Source: an uncultured Verrucomicrobiota bacterium
Lineage (GTDB): Bacteria > Verrucomicrobiota > Verrucomicrobiia > Limisphaerales > UBA9464
DNA: 46,334 nucleotides
Reading direction: 5' to 3'
NCBI GenBank assembly: GCA_903896505.1
Contig: CAITXU010000049.1
Location: 1-46,334, forward strand
The notes below the pieces were generated by a model. It worked only from the letters and a program-made list of their open reading frames with translations. It did not search any database and was not told the origin of the DNA. The translations under genes and the position numbers were made by a program. Positions 8,601 to 16,769 of this stretch are shown here, in pieces (the stretch's first letter is position 1; the number at the start of each line of letters is the position of its first letter).

Positions 8601-10487
8601 CGCCATCTGGGAACTGAAACCTGCCACATCCACAATATTGGTGAGGTCGTAGTTGTAGTAATAGAATGGACAACCAAAATCACCGTTGCAGTAACCGGAC
8701 ACATACCGCTCGACCTTTGCGTATTGGAACTTGGCCACCCGTCCGAACGGGTCGACGATTCGGGTCAACTGATTGGTGTAGAAATAGTTGGGAACCACCC
8801 CCGAAGTCGCGGGGCCGCCGGGTGTGTTGTGATCGGGCGGCAGGCCAGGGTCGGTCAATTCATAGTAGAAGCGGGTCACCCGCCCCAGGGCATCCGTCAG
8901 TGAGTTCACTCGTCCGGTCTCGAGGCCCTGAATGCTGACACGATTGCCCGAGGTGTCTTCGATGGATGTGAGGTAAAACGTCCGACCCCAGGCGACATTC
9001 GTACCGGTAAAGGCGGTGTAGTTGCGTTTGGTGCCGTCCGGGAATTCCCACGTCAGGTTGGTGGAGGCGATGCGACGGACGCGTCCCACATTGAAAATCT
9101 TGCCCTGATAGAGTTTCCCTTCCTCGTCGAGGGGTGAAAACCGTTCCCAGCCACCACCTTCCTGAAGCCAGAGATCTCCGAGCGGTTCCAGCGGAGACTC
9201 GTAGAATTGGCCTTTCCAATCGTGCGTCCAGTCCGGGCGATAACCGAAGCGGGTATTGGACCGTTGGGTATGCCGCACGGTCACGGAAACTGCGGGACCA
9301 AAGGGAGGCTCGTAGCCAATCGGTGTATCGATGATTTGCTGGCTCAGCAGCATCAGGTGGACGTTCCAACTGGCCATCCCGTGCGAGGCCGAGGGAAGTT
9401 TGTACGAGCAGGGAGACTGTTTGTCGCGAGGGGTGGTGGCGTCCGGATCATTATCCAGCACCCCGTTTCGACCAACGATCAGTTCTGCTTCTGCGGGTTC
9501 CACCTTTTGCCATCCCGACGGGAGCGGACCGGCGGGAATTAGAAAGTAACCGGAGGATTCGTGATCGATGGCTTGAGAACTGGCAAAGGTGGTCTGCCAG
9601 CCGGTGGGATCGGACAACTGAAAACGCCCGTCGCGCTCCTTAAGGACCGCGACAAAATGACCCACCTGAAGATGCATCAGCGCAGGCGTCGGCAGTGCTG
9701 CGCCGGGAGTCCGCCGGGCCATCTGAAGCTGCATGCCGAGGGAGTCCGCCAGAGAGGCGACGGCAGCCAGCGTCATTCCATTGGTGGTTGAAACCGATTC
9801 AAGAATCCGGGGGTGCCCAGCGTCGGTGGGATTCAGAAACACACGGATTCGTTCGAGTGCCAGGGCACCGCAGCGGAAAGCGTTTTCTGGCCGGTGTCGC
9901 ATCGATTCCAGGCCCTGCTGCACACCCCTTAGGACTTCGACATCGTCCGGGTGAAGAGTGATTCGCGAAAGGGCAGACACCAGTTCTTCGACTTCCTCCT
10001 TTCGCCCCAGTCGGGCAGAGAGTTCCATGACTCGAACTCCCACCCGCGTTGAAAAGACCGCCGCTTCGGCCGTGGTGCCCTGGCCCCGTTCACTCCAGAG
10101 GTCGCGCAGCATTTGAAGGGCCAGGGAATACCAACCCGTCTGGTAATACTCCTCGGCCAATTGCAATCGAAGCGCCGGAGACCAGGCCCCGTGGGGGAAT
10201 GCATCCAGGAAATCGGTGAGTGAATTGAACTCGTCACGCTGAGAACGTTGGGCAAAGCGGTCCAATGCCTGGCTGAAGGCGACGGATTCCGATTCGCCGG
10301 CACTCTCCACCGGTCGCAACAGGGGGGTGAGATGCTCAGGCCGGGGTCCGGGGGCGAGCGGTGCGCCCTGCACGGTTCCAAGGACACTAAGTAGCACGGC
10401 CCAAAGTCCACCCCAGTGGACGAACAACGCGGCGCGAACGCCTCCCCCGAGAGTCCGACGAACCAGCCAACAACAACACAGTCTCAT
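5679..10487 (-). CDS. RHS-repeat protein with N-terminal C39-like peptidase domain
   Basis: About 1602 residues from ATG 10487; the frame is open to GTG 10589, but starting at 10487 puts a signal-like hydrophobic segment (residues 17-42) at the N-terminus. A helical, TPR-like region (65-200) leads into a C39-type cysteine peptidase domain with Cys206 (FRCGALAL), His277 (VGHFVAVL) and Asp293 (LSDP). A long array of YD/RHS repeats follows, ending in the RHS core signature (ARWLNRDPVGEEGGLNLYAY) near residue 1475. The final ~115 residues after DALGL are a separate Lys/Asp-rich, mostly helical tip (VKSFVKKQF...RVAEIDANARN) that I do not recognise. RHS shells enclose and release a C-terminal effector; here no small immunity-like gene follows. 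The next gene, 9 bp downstream, is the 1084-residue exported protein. Confidence 0.9.
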   Translation of the reverse strand: MRLCCCWLVRRTLGGGVRAALFVHWGGLWAVLLSVLGTVQGAPLAPGPRPEHLTPLLRPVESAGESESVAFSQALDRFAQRSQRDEFNSLTDFLDAFPHGAWSPALRLQLAEEYYQTGWYSLALQMLRDLWSERGQGTTAEAAVFSTRVGVRVMELSARLGRKEEVEELVSALSRITLHPDDVEVLRGVQQGLESMRHRPENAFRCGALALERIRVFLNPTDAGHPRILESVSTTNGMTLAAVASLADSLGMQLQMARRTPGAALPTPALMHLQVGHFVAVLKERDGRFQLSDPTGWQTTFASSQAIDHESSGYFLIPAGPLPSGWQKVEPAEAELIVGRNGVLDNDPDATTPRDKQSPCSYKLPSASHGMASWNVHLMLLSQQIIDTPIGYEPPFGPAVSVTVRHTQRSNTRFGYRPDWTHDWKGQFYESPLEPLGDLWLQEGGGWERFSPLDEEGKLYQGKIFNVGRVRRIASTNLTWEFPDGTKRNYTAFTGTNVAWGRTFYLTSIEDTSGNRVSIQGLETGRVNSLTDALGRVTRFYYELTDPGLPPDHNTPGGPATSGVVPNYFYTNQLTRIVDPFGRVAKFQYAKVERYVSGYCNGDFGCPFYYYNYDLTNIVDVAGFSSQMAYDPSGLVITNLTTPYGSTRFNWGSQYAGRYALEVTDPEGDTERFEYLGYGSVLPSTADPVGVRIDGGGANVAHWSKKAYAESFQSNSVAGATLYQFQLSDTLNSAGRVLKAVRFPLENPVWFNYPGQGSAALPGIGDRPSVAARVLDDGTTQLWQSERDEWGNVIRRTDPLGRTTRYLYDANHVDLLEVDQVVGQTVEPLFRATWDDRHLPLTQTDAGGVVTRFSYNSRGQLVSVTNALQEVTTLTYDANGFLTAIDGPLPGNQDRRTFAQDSAGRVRTVTDGDGYTLTFDYDALDRVTQVTFPDGTSEAFVYDRMEVGTYRDRLGRQTALNYDGMRRLTSIQDALGRVTQFQWCGCGSLTAVLDPLGRMTRWQRDVQGRVTAKEYADGSRVIYDYETTTSRVRNRRDERGQVTEFQYDLADELVSKRYFGGLVPTPNVSFAYDPAYARLVSHTDGDGVTTYQYVPHNGTPGAGQLSMIDGPLDNDTITFSYDALGRRVSTAVNNVASRKTFDAAGRLIQLTNGLGSFAFTFDAGSDRLATMAYPNGQRSESVYAGNSGDHRLTRLTHSLGGGGKLSEFTYAYNALGAITNWTQLQVGQLKNWSLAYDGLNRLTNVVETVGSGPSTPTAFGYDAADNRIVEQSGEFRLDTGFNALNQPVSFAGGATPSQAAFQWDAENRLVGVSNRAYRIFFGYDGLDRRTRIVVSNSTALVYSRRYVWLDQKLLEERDKTGARVLKRYYFDGIQNLVGQELPTGNFYFTRDHLGSVREVTGAGTVTLGYSPFGIQTALSGSISIPFGFTGHFQNEEAGLVLAPFRAYSPQLARWLNRDPVGEEGGLNLYAYLDMDPINGRDALGLEGVIGWVKSFVKKQFQKTKVGKVEKQLEDFNDKENQILDAELQAKEVADDLADPDCGHSAARLLKKILGWIPKSIQLGPINSADLFGKTLDEGVKNTDAYIDRLNQRVAEIDANARN

Positions 10488-10636
10488 AATCCAGTACAAC
10501 CTTAGCAGGAAGGGCGATAATGGCCAGCACTGGAACAGGTGCGAACGCCTTGTTTCAGCCTCCACCATCTCGCGACGCATAAAAGTCACAGACCCGACAT
10601 TGAACCTGAGTGAGACGTTTCATATCGTTGCCAGTC

Positions 10637-11620
10637 ATGAAGTCGTCGATGTCAGCATTCCGGACCGTTTTACTCCTGTTTCTGATTTCGGGTGGTTCCG
10701 CCAACGGGCAGAGCTACTATTATCAGCCCACGAATAACCCAGCAGATGTCTTGATCGGGCTGAGGCAAGTTGGAAATCCCTATGAGATTCTTATCGATGC
10801 CGGTTCGGTGCAAGCGTTTCGTCACTCGGTGAGCACCAATCGATTCAGGGTGGCTTCTGTGGATTCGGACCTCGTCTGTTGGGTCTTTAGTCCAAATCTG
10901 AGTCGCCTGGACATTGCTGTGTTCGCGTCTGATTCGATCAGGCATAGACCCTTGGTACCATTTCCAAAGATTTGGCTCAGCAGGGGAAGGGTGAACGGGG
11001 ATATTCCAGCGGACCCTTGGAATCGAATTTTGGATCTGAGTTTGTTGTCGGTTGGGAGTGCCATTCAAGTCATTGGATTGAATGGGAATCCAGTCGATGC
11101 GCCTTTTTTTGGGTCGAAAACCGGTTCACCCGCAGTAGTGAGGAAAACAGACACGGTTTTTAGTTATTCGTCGGATTTGGGCGCGGGCGGAGATTTCAAG
11201 CAAACATTCCCTGGGGATATCGAGGCACAGACGCCGGATGATTTCGGGACGAATTCGCCATCGATGAAAGTGGATTTCTTCGAACTCGCTTCTGGAATTG
11301 GCCCATCGGTATGGTTGGGGACCTTTGAATTGACACCCCGCGGTGAGCTTTGGTTTATACCGGCGCCTGCGCCACCATCGGAGTCCGCAGCCATCATTCA
11401 AGCAATCCAACGAACGGGCACCACCAATCGCATCACGTTCGCCACCGGTTCCGAACGTTATTCGTATTCATTGTTGCGGGCACCGGCCGGCGGGTTTTCC
11501 TTTCCGACTGAATTATGGTCCATCGTTGCGGGTCCGGTGCCAGGCACCGGTGGTTCAATCACCCTCTCGGATTCCAGCGACGCGGCCACGCAGTTTTACC
11601 GGATTGAGGTGACTCCGTAG
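10637..11620 (+). CDS. Secreted protein of unknown function
   Basis: 327 residues from ATG 10637; an upstream in-frame GTG (10610) would add nine residues before the signal peptide and is less likely. A signal peptide ends near FLISGGSANG. The segment NNPADVLIGLRQVGNPYEILIDAGSV resembles the N-terminus of a family of exported verrucomicrobial proteins (DLLLGFR...YELVVNAG) that often carry a PEP-CTERM anchor, but this one lacks the anchor and ends in a sandwich-like tail (ATQFYRIEVTP). It is transcribed divergently from the RHS gene over about 150 bp. No catalytic motif visible. Confidence 0.7.
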   Translation: MKSSMSAFRTVLLLFLISGGSANGQSYYYQPTNNPADVLIGLRQVGNPYEILIDAGSVQAFRHSVSTNRFRVASVDSDLVCWVFSPNLSRLDIAVFASDSIRHRPLVPFPKIWLSRGRVNGDIPADPWNRILDLSLLSVGSAIQVIGLNGNPVDAPFFGSKTGSPAVVRKTDTVFSYSSDLGAGGDFKQTFPGDIEAQTPDDFGTNSPSMKVDFFELASGIGPSVWLGTFELTPRGELWFIPAPAPPSESAAIIQAIQRTGTTNRITFATGSERYSYSLLRAPAGGFSFPTELWSIVAGPVPGTGGSITLSDSSDAATQFYRIEVTP

Positions 11621-11963
11621 AAGGAAAGACCGTTTGCGCCCATTGGGACAACGGAGGGGGTGGGTTTCGCCCTTTCAGGGCTTGGAAAATTCGGGGGGCG
11701 GTTTTCCCGGGACGATGCCCCGGGCTGTCTCATTTTGCCCCGTTGGGGCAGGAATTCGGTGACGCTTTCAACGGGTGTCCGGGGCGGAGGCCGCGCATAT
11801 CATTTTGTCCCACCGGGGCCGGGCAGGGACTTAGGGGAGATATGGGAGTACCACGTCGTCGTCAAGGGGGCATTTCACACCTCTGAAGGCGGGGCGAGAC
11901 CGCCCGGCAAACCATCGGTGGATATCCCGCCAATGGGGCTCTTCAAGAGGATTGTTTCCGTCC
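11621..11963. repeat. Intergenic palindromic repeat array
   Basis: No gene. Three compact palindromes follow one another: GCCCTTTCAGGGC (11669-11681), CCCGGGACGATGCCCCGGG (11706-11724) and GCCCCGTTGGGGC (11737-11749), separated by short T/G-rich stretches. Arrays of this type recur between genes in Verrucomicrobia, Planctomycetes and Bacteroidetes and resemble REP-type elements. A similar pair lies at 16521-16664. The remaining bases up to the next gene show no feature. Confidence 0.55.
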
Positions 11964-12377
11964 ATGGGACCGTTCAATCTCTACCGCATGATCCGCTCCG
12001 GCATTTGCAATCCGCATCTCCTGTCTCTCCTGAGCCGTGTCCGCCATACGAACACGGTCGTCCTAGCCGATTCCATGTTCCCACACTGGCCGGGATTGGT
12101 GGAGGTCGACTTGTCCTTGGTGATGGGCATCCCGACATTGCCCCAAGTCCTGGCGGCGATATTGGCCCAATGGAACGCCGGAACGGCCTGGATGGCGGAA
12201 GAGTTTTTGCAACACAACCCGGAATCGGTCATCGCGGAATTTCGATCCGCCTTTGGCAGTACGCCCCTGCACCTCGAACCGCACTTATCCCTGAAACTCC
12301 GGGTGCCCAAAGCCCTGGGGGTTATCCGGACCGGCGAGCACCGGATTTACACCAACGTGGTACTGGAATCGGCTTAG
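11964..12377 (+). CDS. RbsD/FucU-family sugar mutarotase-like protein
   Basis: 137 residues from ATG 11964 (an in-frame TTG at 11952 is less likely; AGAGGA lies just upstream). RbsD/FucU proteins interconvert pyranose and furanose forms, or alpha and beta anomers, of ribose or fucose so that the kinase or isomerase gets the right form. Diagnostic stretches: MIRSGICNPHLLSLLSRVRHTNTV with the conserved His (of GHTD in RbsD), VVLADSMFP, VEVDLSLVMGIPTLPQVL, and the C-terminal EHRIYTNVVLESA (RbsD: ATPYANVIL) that places a Tyr and Asn in the active site. Length fits the family. The substrate cannot be told; a 6-deoxyhexose pathway is encoded about 15 kb away (29567-31801), which makes fucose or rhamnose plausible. 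Confidence 0.85.
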   Translation: MGPFNLYRMIRSGICNPHLLSLLSRVRHTNTVVLADSMFPHWPGLVEVDLSLVMGIPTLPQVLAAILAQWNAGTAWMAEEFLQHNPESVIAEFRSAFGSTPLHLEPHLSLKLRVPKALGVIRTGEHRIYTNVVLESA

Positions 12378-12519
12378 ACGAGGCCCAAGGGGCAGGATGC
12401 CGCTGCCACGTCGGCACCCATTCGGTGGTTGACAAGCCCATACGCCATCCGCAGGACCGGCACCAAGACTAGTGTGGGTATGGACCCCGGGCGGCTGTCG
12501 CGATAGTCTGCGTCGACCG

Positions 12520-14343
12520 ATGAGCTTGTTTCTCAATGCCGCCGCCTATCGCTTTGCCGTGTTGAACGGTCTGCGACCGTTGCGCGAACAACTGCTGACC
12601 CGGTGTCGTGCGACCGGGCTGAAGGGGACCATCCTGATCAGCCCCGAGGGGATCAACCTGTTCGTCGCGGGCGAAAAGGAGGCGGTTGAATCGTTGGTCT
12701 TGCACCTCCGAAGTCTGCCCGGTCTGGAGGGACTCGAACCGAAATATAGCTCGAGCGATCATCAACCGTTCCGACGGATGCTGGTCCGCATCAAGAAGGA
12801 AATCATTGCCTTTGGTGTCGAGGGCATTCAACCGGCCGTCTACACCTCCCCCAGAATTTCAGCCCGGACTCTCAAACAATGGTTGGACGAAGGACGTCCG
12901 GTGACCCTGTTGGACACCCGCAATGACTACGAGGTGAAGCTGGGGACATTCGAGGGAGCGATCCCGGCAGGGATCGATCATTTCAGGGATTTTCCGGCGG
13001 CGGCCCGTCGACTGCCCCCGGAGCTGCGGGGACAGCCCATCGTGACCTTTTGTACCGGTGGCATCCGCTGCGAGAAGGCAGCTCCGATGATGGAACGTGA
13101 AGGATTCCAAGAAGTGTATCAATTGGAGGGCGGTATTCTTAAATATTTTGAGGAATGCGGTTCGGCACATTATCGGGGGGAATGTTTCGTTTTTGACCAA
13201 CGGGTGGGAGTCGATCCGGCATTGCGGGAGACGGAGTCCGTGGTCTGCCATGCCTGCCAGTCACCGCTGACCAGCGAGGAGCAGAGCGACCCGCGTTATG
13301 AACCGCCGCACCATTGTCCCTATTGTCATCGGAGCAGTGCCGAACAGATGGCGGAGAGCATCCGGGTCCGGGAGGAACGATTGAGGACTTTGACCCATCC
13401 GCTCCCTGGGTCGCTTCCTTACGAAAATCGGAGACGCCTGAAAATACCGGGCAAATATGATGGCTGGACGCTGGGCGAATTTACGCAACGCGCCCTGCCA
13501 CATCTTGGAACGGAGTATTGGGCCCTGGCCTGCGGTGAAGGGCGCATGCTCAATCCCGAAGGATTACCGATGACGCTGGAGCACCGGGTTCGCGCAGGGG
13601 AATTCTATGTGCATGTGCTGCCGGGAACGGTGGAACCGGCGGTCAATGCCCGGCTTCGCATCCTGCATGAGGACGAGGCACTGGTCGTGATCGACAAGCC
13701 AGCCCCGTTGCCGATCCACCCGGCGGGACGGTACAATCGCAATACCCTGCAATTCCTGCTGGAGGAGATGTATGCGCCCCAAAAGCCGCATGCCGCCCAT
13801 CGACTCGACGCCAATACGACAGGGTTGGTGGTGTGCACGCGCACCCGCCACTTTGCCCGACAGGTACAACCTCAATTTGAAGAGGGAACGGTCGAGAAGG
13901 TTTACCTGGCCCTCGTGCATGGAAGTCCAACGGAGGATGTCTTCGAGTGCACCGCCCCCATCAGTTCCGGACCAGGGGAGTTGGGTTCGCGGCGGATTGA
14001 TGCCGAGGATGGGTTGGCATCCCGGACCTGTTTTCAGGTCATCGGGCGAAATTCGGACGGAACAAGCTTGTTGGAAGTTCGACCGCTAACCGGGCGGACC
14101 AATCAAATCCGGGTGCATCTCTGGCATCTGGGCTTGTCGATTGTGGGGGATCCGGCGTACTTGCCTGAGGGGCGGTTGGGTGAGACCATGACCTTACCGG
14201 TGGAAGCACCGCCGCTGTGTCTGCACGCCTGGCAAATCGCATTCCGGCATCCGCTGACGCGTGAGCGGGTCCACTTCGAGACACCCCGGCCAACCTGGGC
14301 GCTTCTTGACAGCGACGGCTCCCGCCCTACGATATCAACCTAA
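12520..14343 (+). CDS. Fusion of TrhO-type rhodanese tRNA hydroxylase and RluA-family pseudouridine synthase
   Basis: 607 residues from ATG 12520 (an in-frame upstream ATG at 12472 is possible but adds nothing conserved). Residues 1-230 are a TrhO/YceA (UPF0176) protein: acylphosphatase-like N-terminal part (GTILISPEGINLFVAG) then rhodanese with Cys178 in FCTGGIRCEKA. TrhO makes 5-hydroxyuridine at U34 of tRNA. Four cysteines (CHAC 243-246, CPYC 266-269) suggest a metal-binding linker. Residues 300-600 are an RluA-type pseudouridine synthase: IDKPAPLPIHP, catalytic Asp430 in AHRLDANTTGLVV, and LTGRTNQIRVHL. One polypeptide would thus carry two uridine-modifying activities, perhaps both on the tRNA anticodon loop. 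Whether both halves are active is inference; all key residues are present. Confidence 0.9.
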   Translation: MSLFLNAAAYRFAVLNGLRPLREQLLTRCRATGLKGTILISPEGINLFVAGEKEAVESLVLHLRSLPGLEGLEPKYSSSDHQPFRRMLVRIKKEIIAFGVEGIQPAVYTSPRISARTLKQWLDEGRPVTLLDTRNDYEVKLGTFEGAIPAGIDHFRDFPAAARRLPPELRGQPIVTFCTGGIRCEKAAPMMEREGFQEVYQLEGGILKYFEECGSAHYRGECFVFDQRVGVDPALRETESVVCHACQSPLTSEEQSDPRYEPPHHCPYCHRSSAEQMAESIRVREERLRTLTHPLPGSLPYENRRRLKIPGKYDGWTLGEFTQRALPHLGTEYWALACGEGRMLNPEGLPMTLEHRVRAGEFYVHVLPGTVEPAVNARLRILHEDEALVVIDKPAPLPIHPAGRYNRNTLQFLLEEMYAPQKPHAAHRLDANTTGLVVCTRTRHFARQVQPQFEEGTVEKVYLALVHGSPTEDVFECTAPISSGPGELGSRRIDAEDGLASRTCFQVIGRNSDGTSLLEVRPLTGRTNQIRVHLWHLGLSIVGDPAYLPEGRLGETMTLPVEAPPLCLHAWQIAFRHPLTRERVHFETPRPTWALLDSDGSRPTIST

Positions 14344-14348
14344 GGGTG

Positions 14349-14417
14349 AACTGAGCCCACCGGCCTTTCGGGGCATGTAAGCTCAGTTTCCGAAATCACC
14401 CGAATGACACGGGTGAT
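14349..14417 (+). promoter_or_regulatory. Two consecutive hairpins before the SPFH gene
   Basis: AACTGAGC (14349-14356) pairs with GCTCAGTT (14381-14388), and ATCACCCG (14395-14402) pairs with CGGGTGAT (14410-14417). Both lie between the stop of the TrhO-RluA gene and the SPFH start. The second would bury an in-frame ATG at 14404, which supports the downstream start at 14476. They may act as a terminator for the upstream gene or a leader structure; no T run follows. Confidence 0.35.
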
Positions 14418-14475
14418 CTGGATGAGCGTCAGGACTTTAGGTTCAGTGACGTTGTGTCCGGGGTTAGGTCTGATT

Positions 14476-16287
14476 ATGACAACAGTGACGTGGCTGGTTT
14501 TGGCAACTCTTCTGTTTGCGGTTGCCACATCACCCTGGATTTCCGGATTGGTCCTCATCCGCGAACGACAAGTGGGCATTGTCGTTAAACGGTTTGCAAA
14601 AAGAACGTTACCGCCCGGATGCCTCATCGCTCTGAAAGGGGAAGCCGGTTATCAGGCAGATACGCTGGCACCTGGGATTTATTTCGGTTATTGGCCGTGG
14701 CAGTATAAGATTCAGAAGGTTCCGATGACACAGGTTCCTGCAGGGCAGATCGCCCTGGTGGTGGCGGCAGACGGAACCGCGATTCCCGCCGAACGGATTC
14801 TCGGCAGAGTGGTCGCTTGTGATAGCTTTCAGGACGCTCGAAAATTTCTCGAAGCCAACGGCGAACGCGGGCGCCAGTTGGGGTTCCTGACCGCCGGGTC
14901 GTACCGGATCAACACAGCTTTATTCACCATCATCACGGTGGATCGTGCCACTGATTTTGGGCTGAACCCGGCGTCTCTCATGGTGCAGCAAATCGCCTCG
15001 GAGGCGGTGGGGATTGTCACCACGCTCGACGGACAACCCATCTCACCCGGCGAGATCGCGGGACCGGTGATTCCCGGGCATGATAATTTTCAGGACGCAC
15101 AGGCATTCCTTTCCGGCGGGGGTAGTCGTGGATTGCAGGAACAGATTTTGTTGAGCGGCAGTTGGAATCTGAACCCCTGGTTTGTTCAAATCGATCCCGT
15201 GCCGATGTTGGAAATCCCCATTGGTTATGTGGGAGTCGTCGTCTCCTACGTTGGCACAGCCGCCAAGGATGTCAGCGGAGCGGAGTTCAAGCATGGAGAC
15301 TTGGTGGAACCGGGGCACAAAGGGGTATGGGTCACACCGCTCTCGCCAGGCAAACATCCGATCAACCCTCATATCATGAAGACGGAATTGGTCCCCACGA
15401 CCAATATCGTTTTGAATTGGGCCGTCCGAACGGAGGCGCATAAATTTGATGCCAAACTTTCACCGATCACGGTCCGGTCACGCGATGGCTTTAGTTTCAC
15501 CCTCGACGTCTCCCAGATTATCCACGTCGGAGCGCTCGACGCGCCCAAGGTCATTTCACGCGTCGGCTCGATGCAGAACCTGGTCGACCACGTGCTGCAA
15601 CCGATTGTTGGTAACTATTTCCGAAATTCTGCCCAATATCACACTGTGCTCGATTTTTTGGGGGCACGCAGCGAGCGACAGCAGGAGGCGGCCACCCATA
15701 TCCGCGCCGCATTGGCGGCGTACGATGTTCAGGCGATCGACACACTGATCGGTGACATCAACCCGCCCAACGATTTGATGCAGACGCAGACCGACCGGAA
15801 AATCGCGGAGGAACAGCGTAAGACGTACGAAGTGCAGGAAGCCGCCCAAAAGCAGCGCCAACAACTGGTTCGGGAAACGTCCCTGGCGGAAATTCAATCC
15901 CAAATGGTGAGCTCCGAGCAGGGCGTCCGGATTGCGCAACTCAAGTCGGATTCCCTCATCCGACAAGCCACGGGCGAAGCCGAGGCAACACGCCTTCGGT
16001 CGCTGGGTGATGCCCAGGCTATTCGCGCCACGGGCGATGCCAAGGCGGCGGTCTATCGGGCCGGCGTGGAATCCATCGGTGGTGACAACTATACCCTCTT
16101 GCAGATCATGCAGGTGGTCGGCGACAGAAATGTTCGCATCGTTCCCGATGTCGCGGTCAACGGTTCGGGAGGTGCGAGCGGGCTTGCGGAAGGGCTGTTG
16201 GGCCTGCTGCTTCGACGGGAGGCGGCTGGAATGCACCCGACAAGCCCGGAGGCCGGCACAAAGAGTGGCAAACTCCCAGTGCAGTAG
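14476..16287 (+). CDS. SPFH/band 7 (flotillin-like) membrane protein
   Basis: 603 residues from ATG 14476 (the frame opens at ATG 14404, but that codon sits in a hairpin). One N-terminal transmembrane helix (about residues 4-27), then a long SPFH/band 7 region with EIPIGYVGVVVSYVG, GDLVEPGHKGVWVTPLSPGKHPINP and RDGFSFTLDVSQIIHV. A Glu/Gln/Arg-rich coiled coil (about 430-530, QTDRKIAEEQRKTYEVQEAAQKQ) and Ala/Gly-rich GEAEATRLRSLGDAQAIRATGDAKA repeats typical of flotillin tails follow. These proteins form oligomeric rings at membrane microdomains and scaffold proteases or secretion factors. A duplicated segment (ACDSFQDARKFLEANG / GHDNFQDAQAFLSGGG) sits before the core SPFH domain and is unusual. 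No NfeD-type partner gene adjoins. Confidence 0.85.
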   Translation: MTTVTWLVLATLLFAVATSPWISGLVLIRERQVGIVVKRFAKRTLPPGCLIALKGEAGYQADTLAPGIYFGYWPWQYKIQKVPMTQVPAGQIALVVAADGTAIPAERILGRVVACDSFQDARKFLEANGERGRQLGFLTAGSYRINTALFTIITVDRATDFGLNPASLMVQQIASEAVGIVTTLDGQPISPGEIAGPVIPGHDNFQDAQAFLSGGGSRGLQEQILLSGSWNLNPWFVQIDPVPMLEIPIGYVGVVVSYVGTAAKDVSGAEFKHGDLVEPGHKGVWVTPLSPGKHPINPHIMKTELVPTTNIVLNWAVRTEAHKFDAKLSPITVRSRDGFSFTLDVSQIIHVGALDAPKVISRVGSMQNLVDHVLQPIVGNYFRNSAQYHTVLDFLGARSERQQEAATHIRAALAAYDVQAIDTLIGDINPPNDLMQTQTDRKIAEEQRKTYEVQEAAQKQRQQLVRETSLAEIQSQMVSSEQGVRIAQLKSDSLIRQATGEAEATRLRSLGDAQAIRATGDAKAAVYRAGVESIGGDNYTLLQIMQVVGDRNVRIVPDVAVNGSGGASGLAEGLLGLLLRREAAGMHPTSPEAGTKSGKLPVQ

Positions 16288-16769
16288 GGTCATGTCTCGA
16301 GTCGGGAGGGAAAACGCAGTATCTCTCCTAGATAAGGCATTCCAGATTTCAAAATATCAGCTTTTCACCCGACCAGGCGATTCCAAAAAGCGCCTTTGAA
16401 ATCGATGGATTCTCTGCGCTCCCTGAGCCCTCTCCGGTTGGACTCCCGATCACCGTCCTGAGAATTAACCACAGAGGACGCAGAGAACACAGAGAAAGAA
16501 ACATAGGTTTAAAAAATGAAGTTCGGGACGTTGCCGCCCCGAACTTCCCCTTTTTACCTCCATGGGCCTTGATGATTTCAGCCGTCACCGTCCCGACTGT
16601 CGGGAGAAGGTGGTTTTTACCGAGGCCCAACTTCCCGGATTGAGCCCGGGGCGACAGCGCCCCGAGCTCTCTCCTCAGATAATCCAACCTTGCTCTCGTC
16701 GCACCCGCCCAACCCGGTCCCCGGGGACAACCCCGCAGACGGACGGGCGGAAACCGGTCTCAACCTTAC
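16288..16769. repeat. Intergenic region with periodic CAGAG repeat and palindromes
   Basis: No gene in about 480 bp. CAGAG occurs three times at 9-bp spacing (16472, 16481, 16490), a short repeat type common between verrucomicrobial genes. Two palindromes follow: GTTCGGG...CCCGAAC (16521-16544) and CGGGGCGACAGCGCCCCG (16647-16664), akin to those at 11669-11749. The last could help end transcription from the convergent SPFH and ribonucleotide reductase genes. Confidence 0.5.

Noticed and set aside
11660..12472. 270-codon frame overlapping the mutarotase gene and palindromic array
   Set aside because: Runs through non-coding palindromes and the wrong frame of a clear RbsD/FucU gene.
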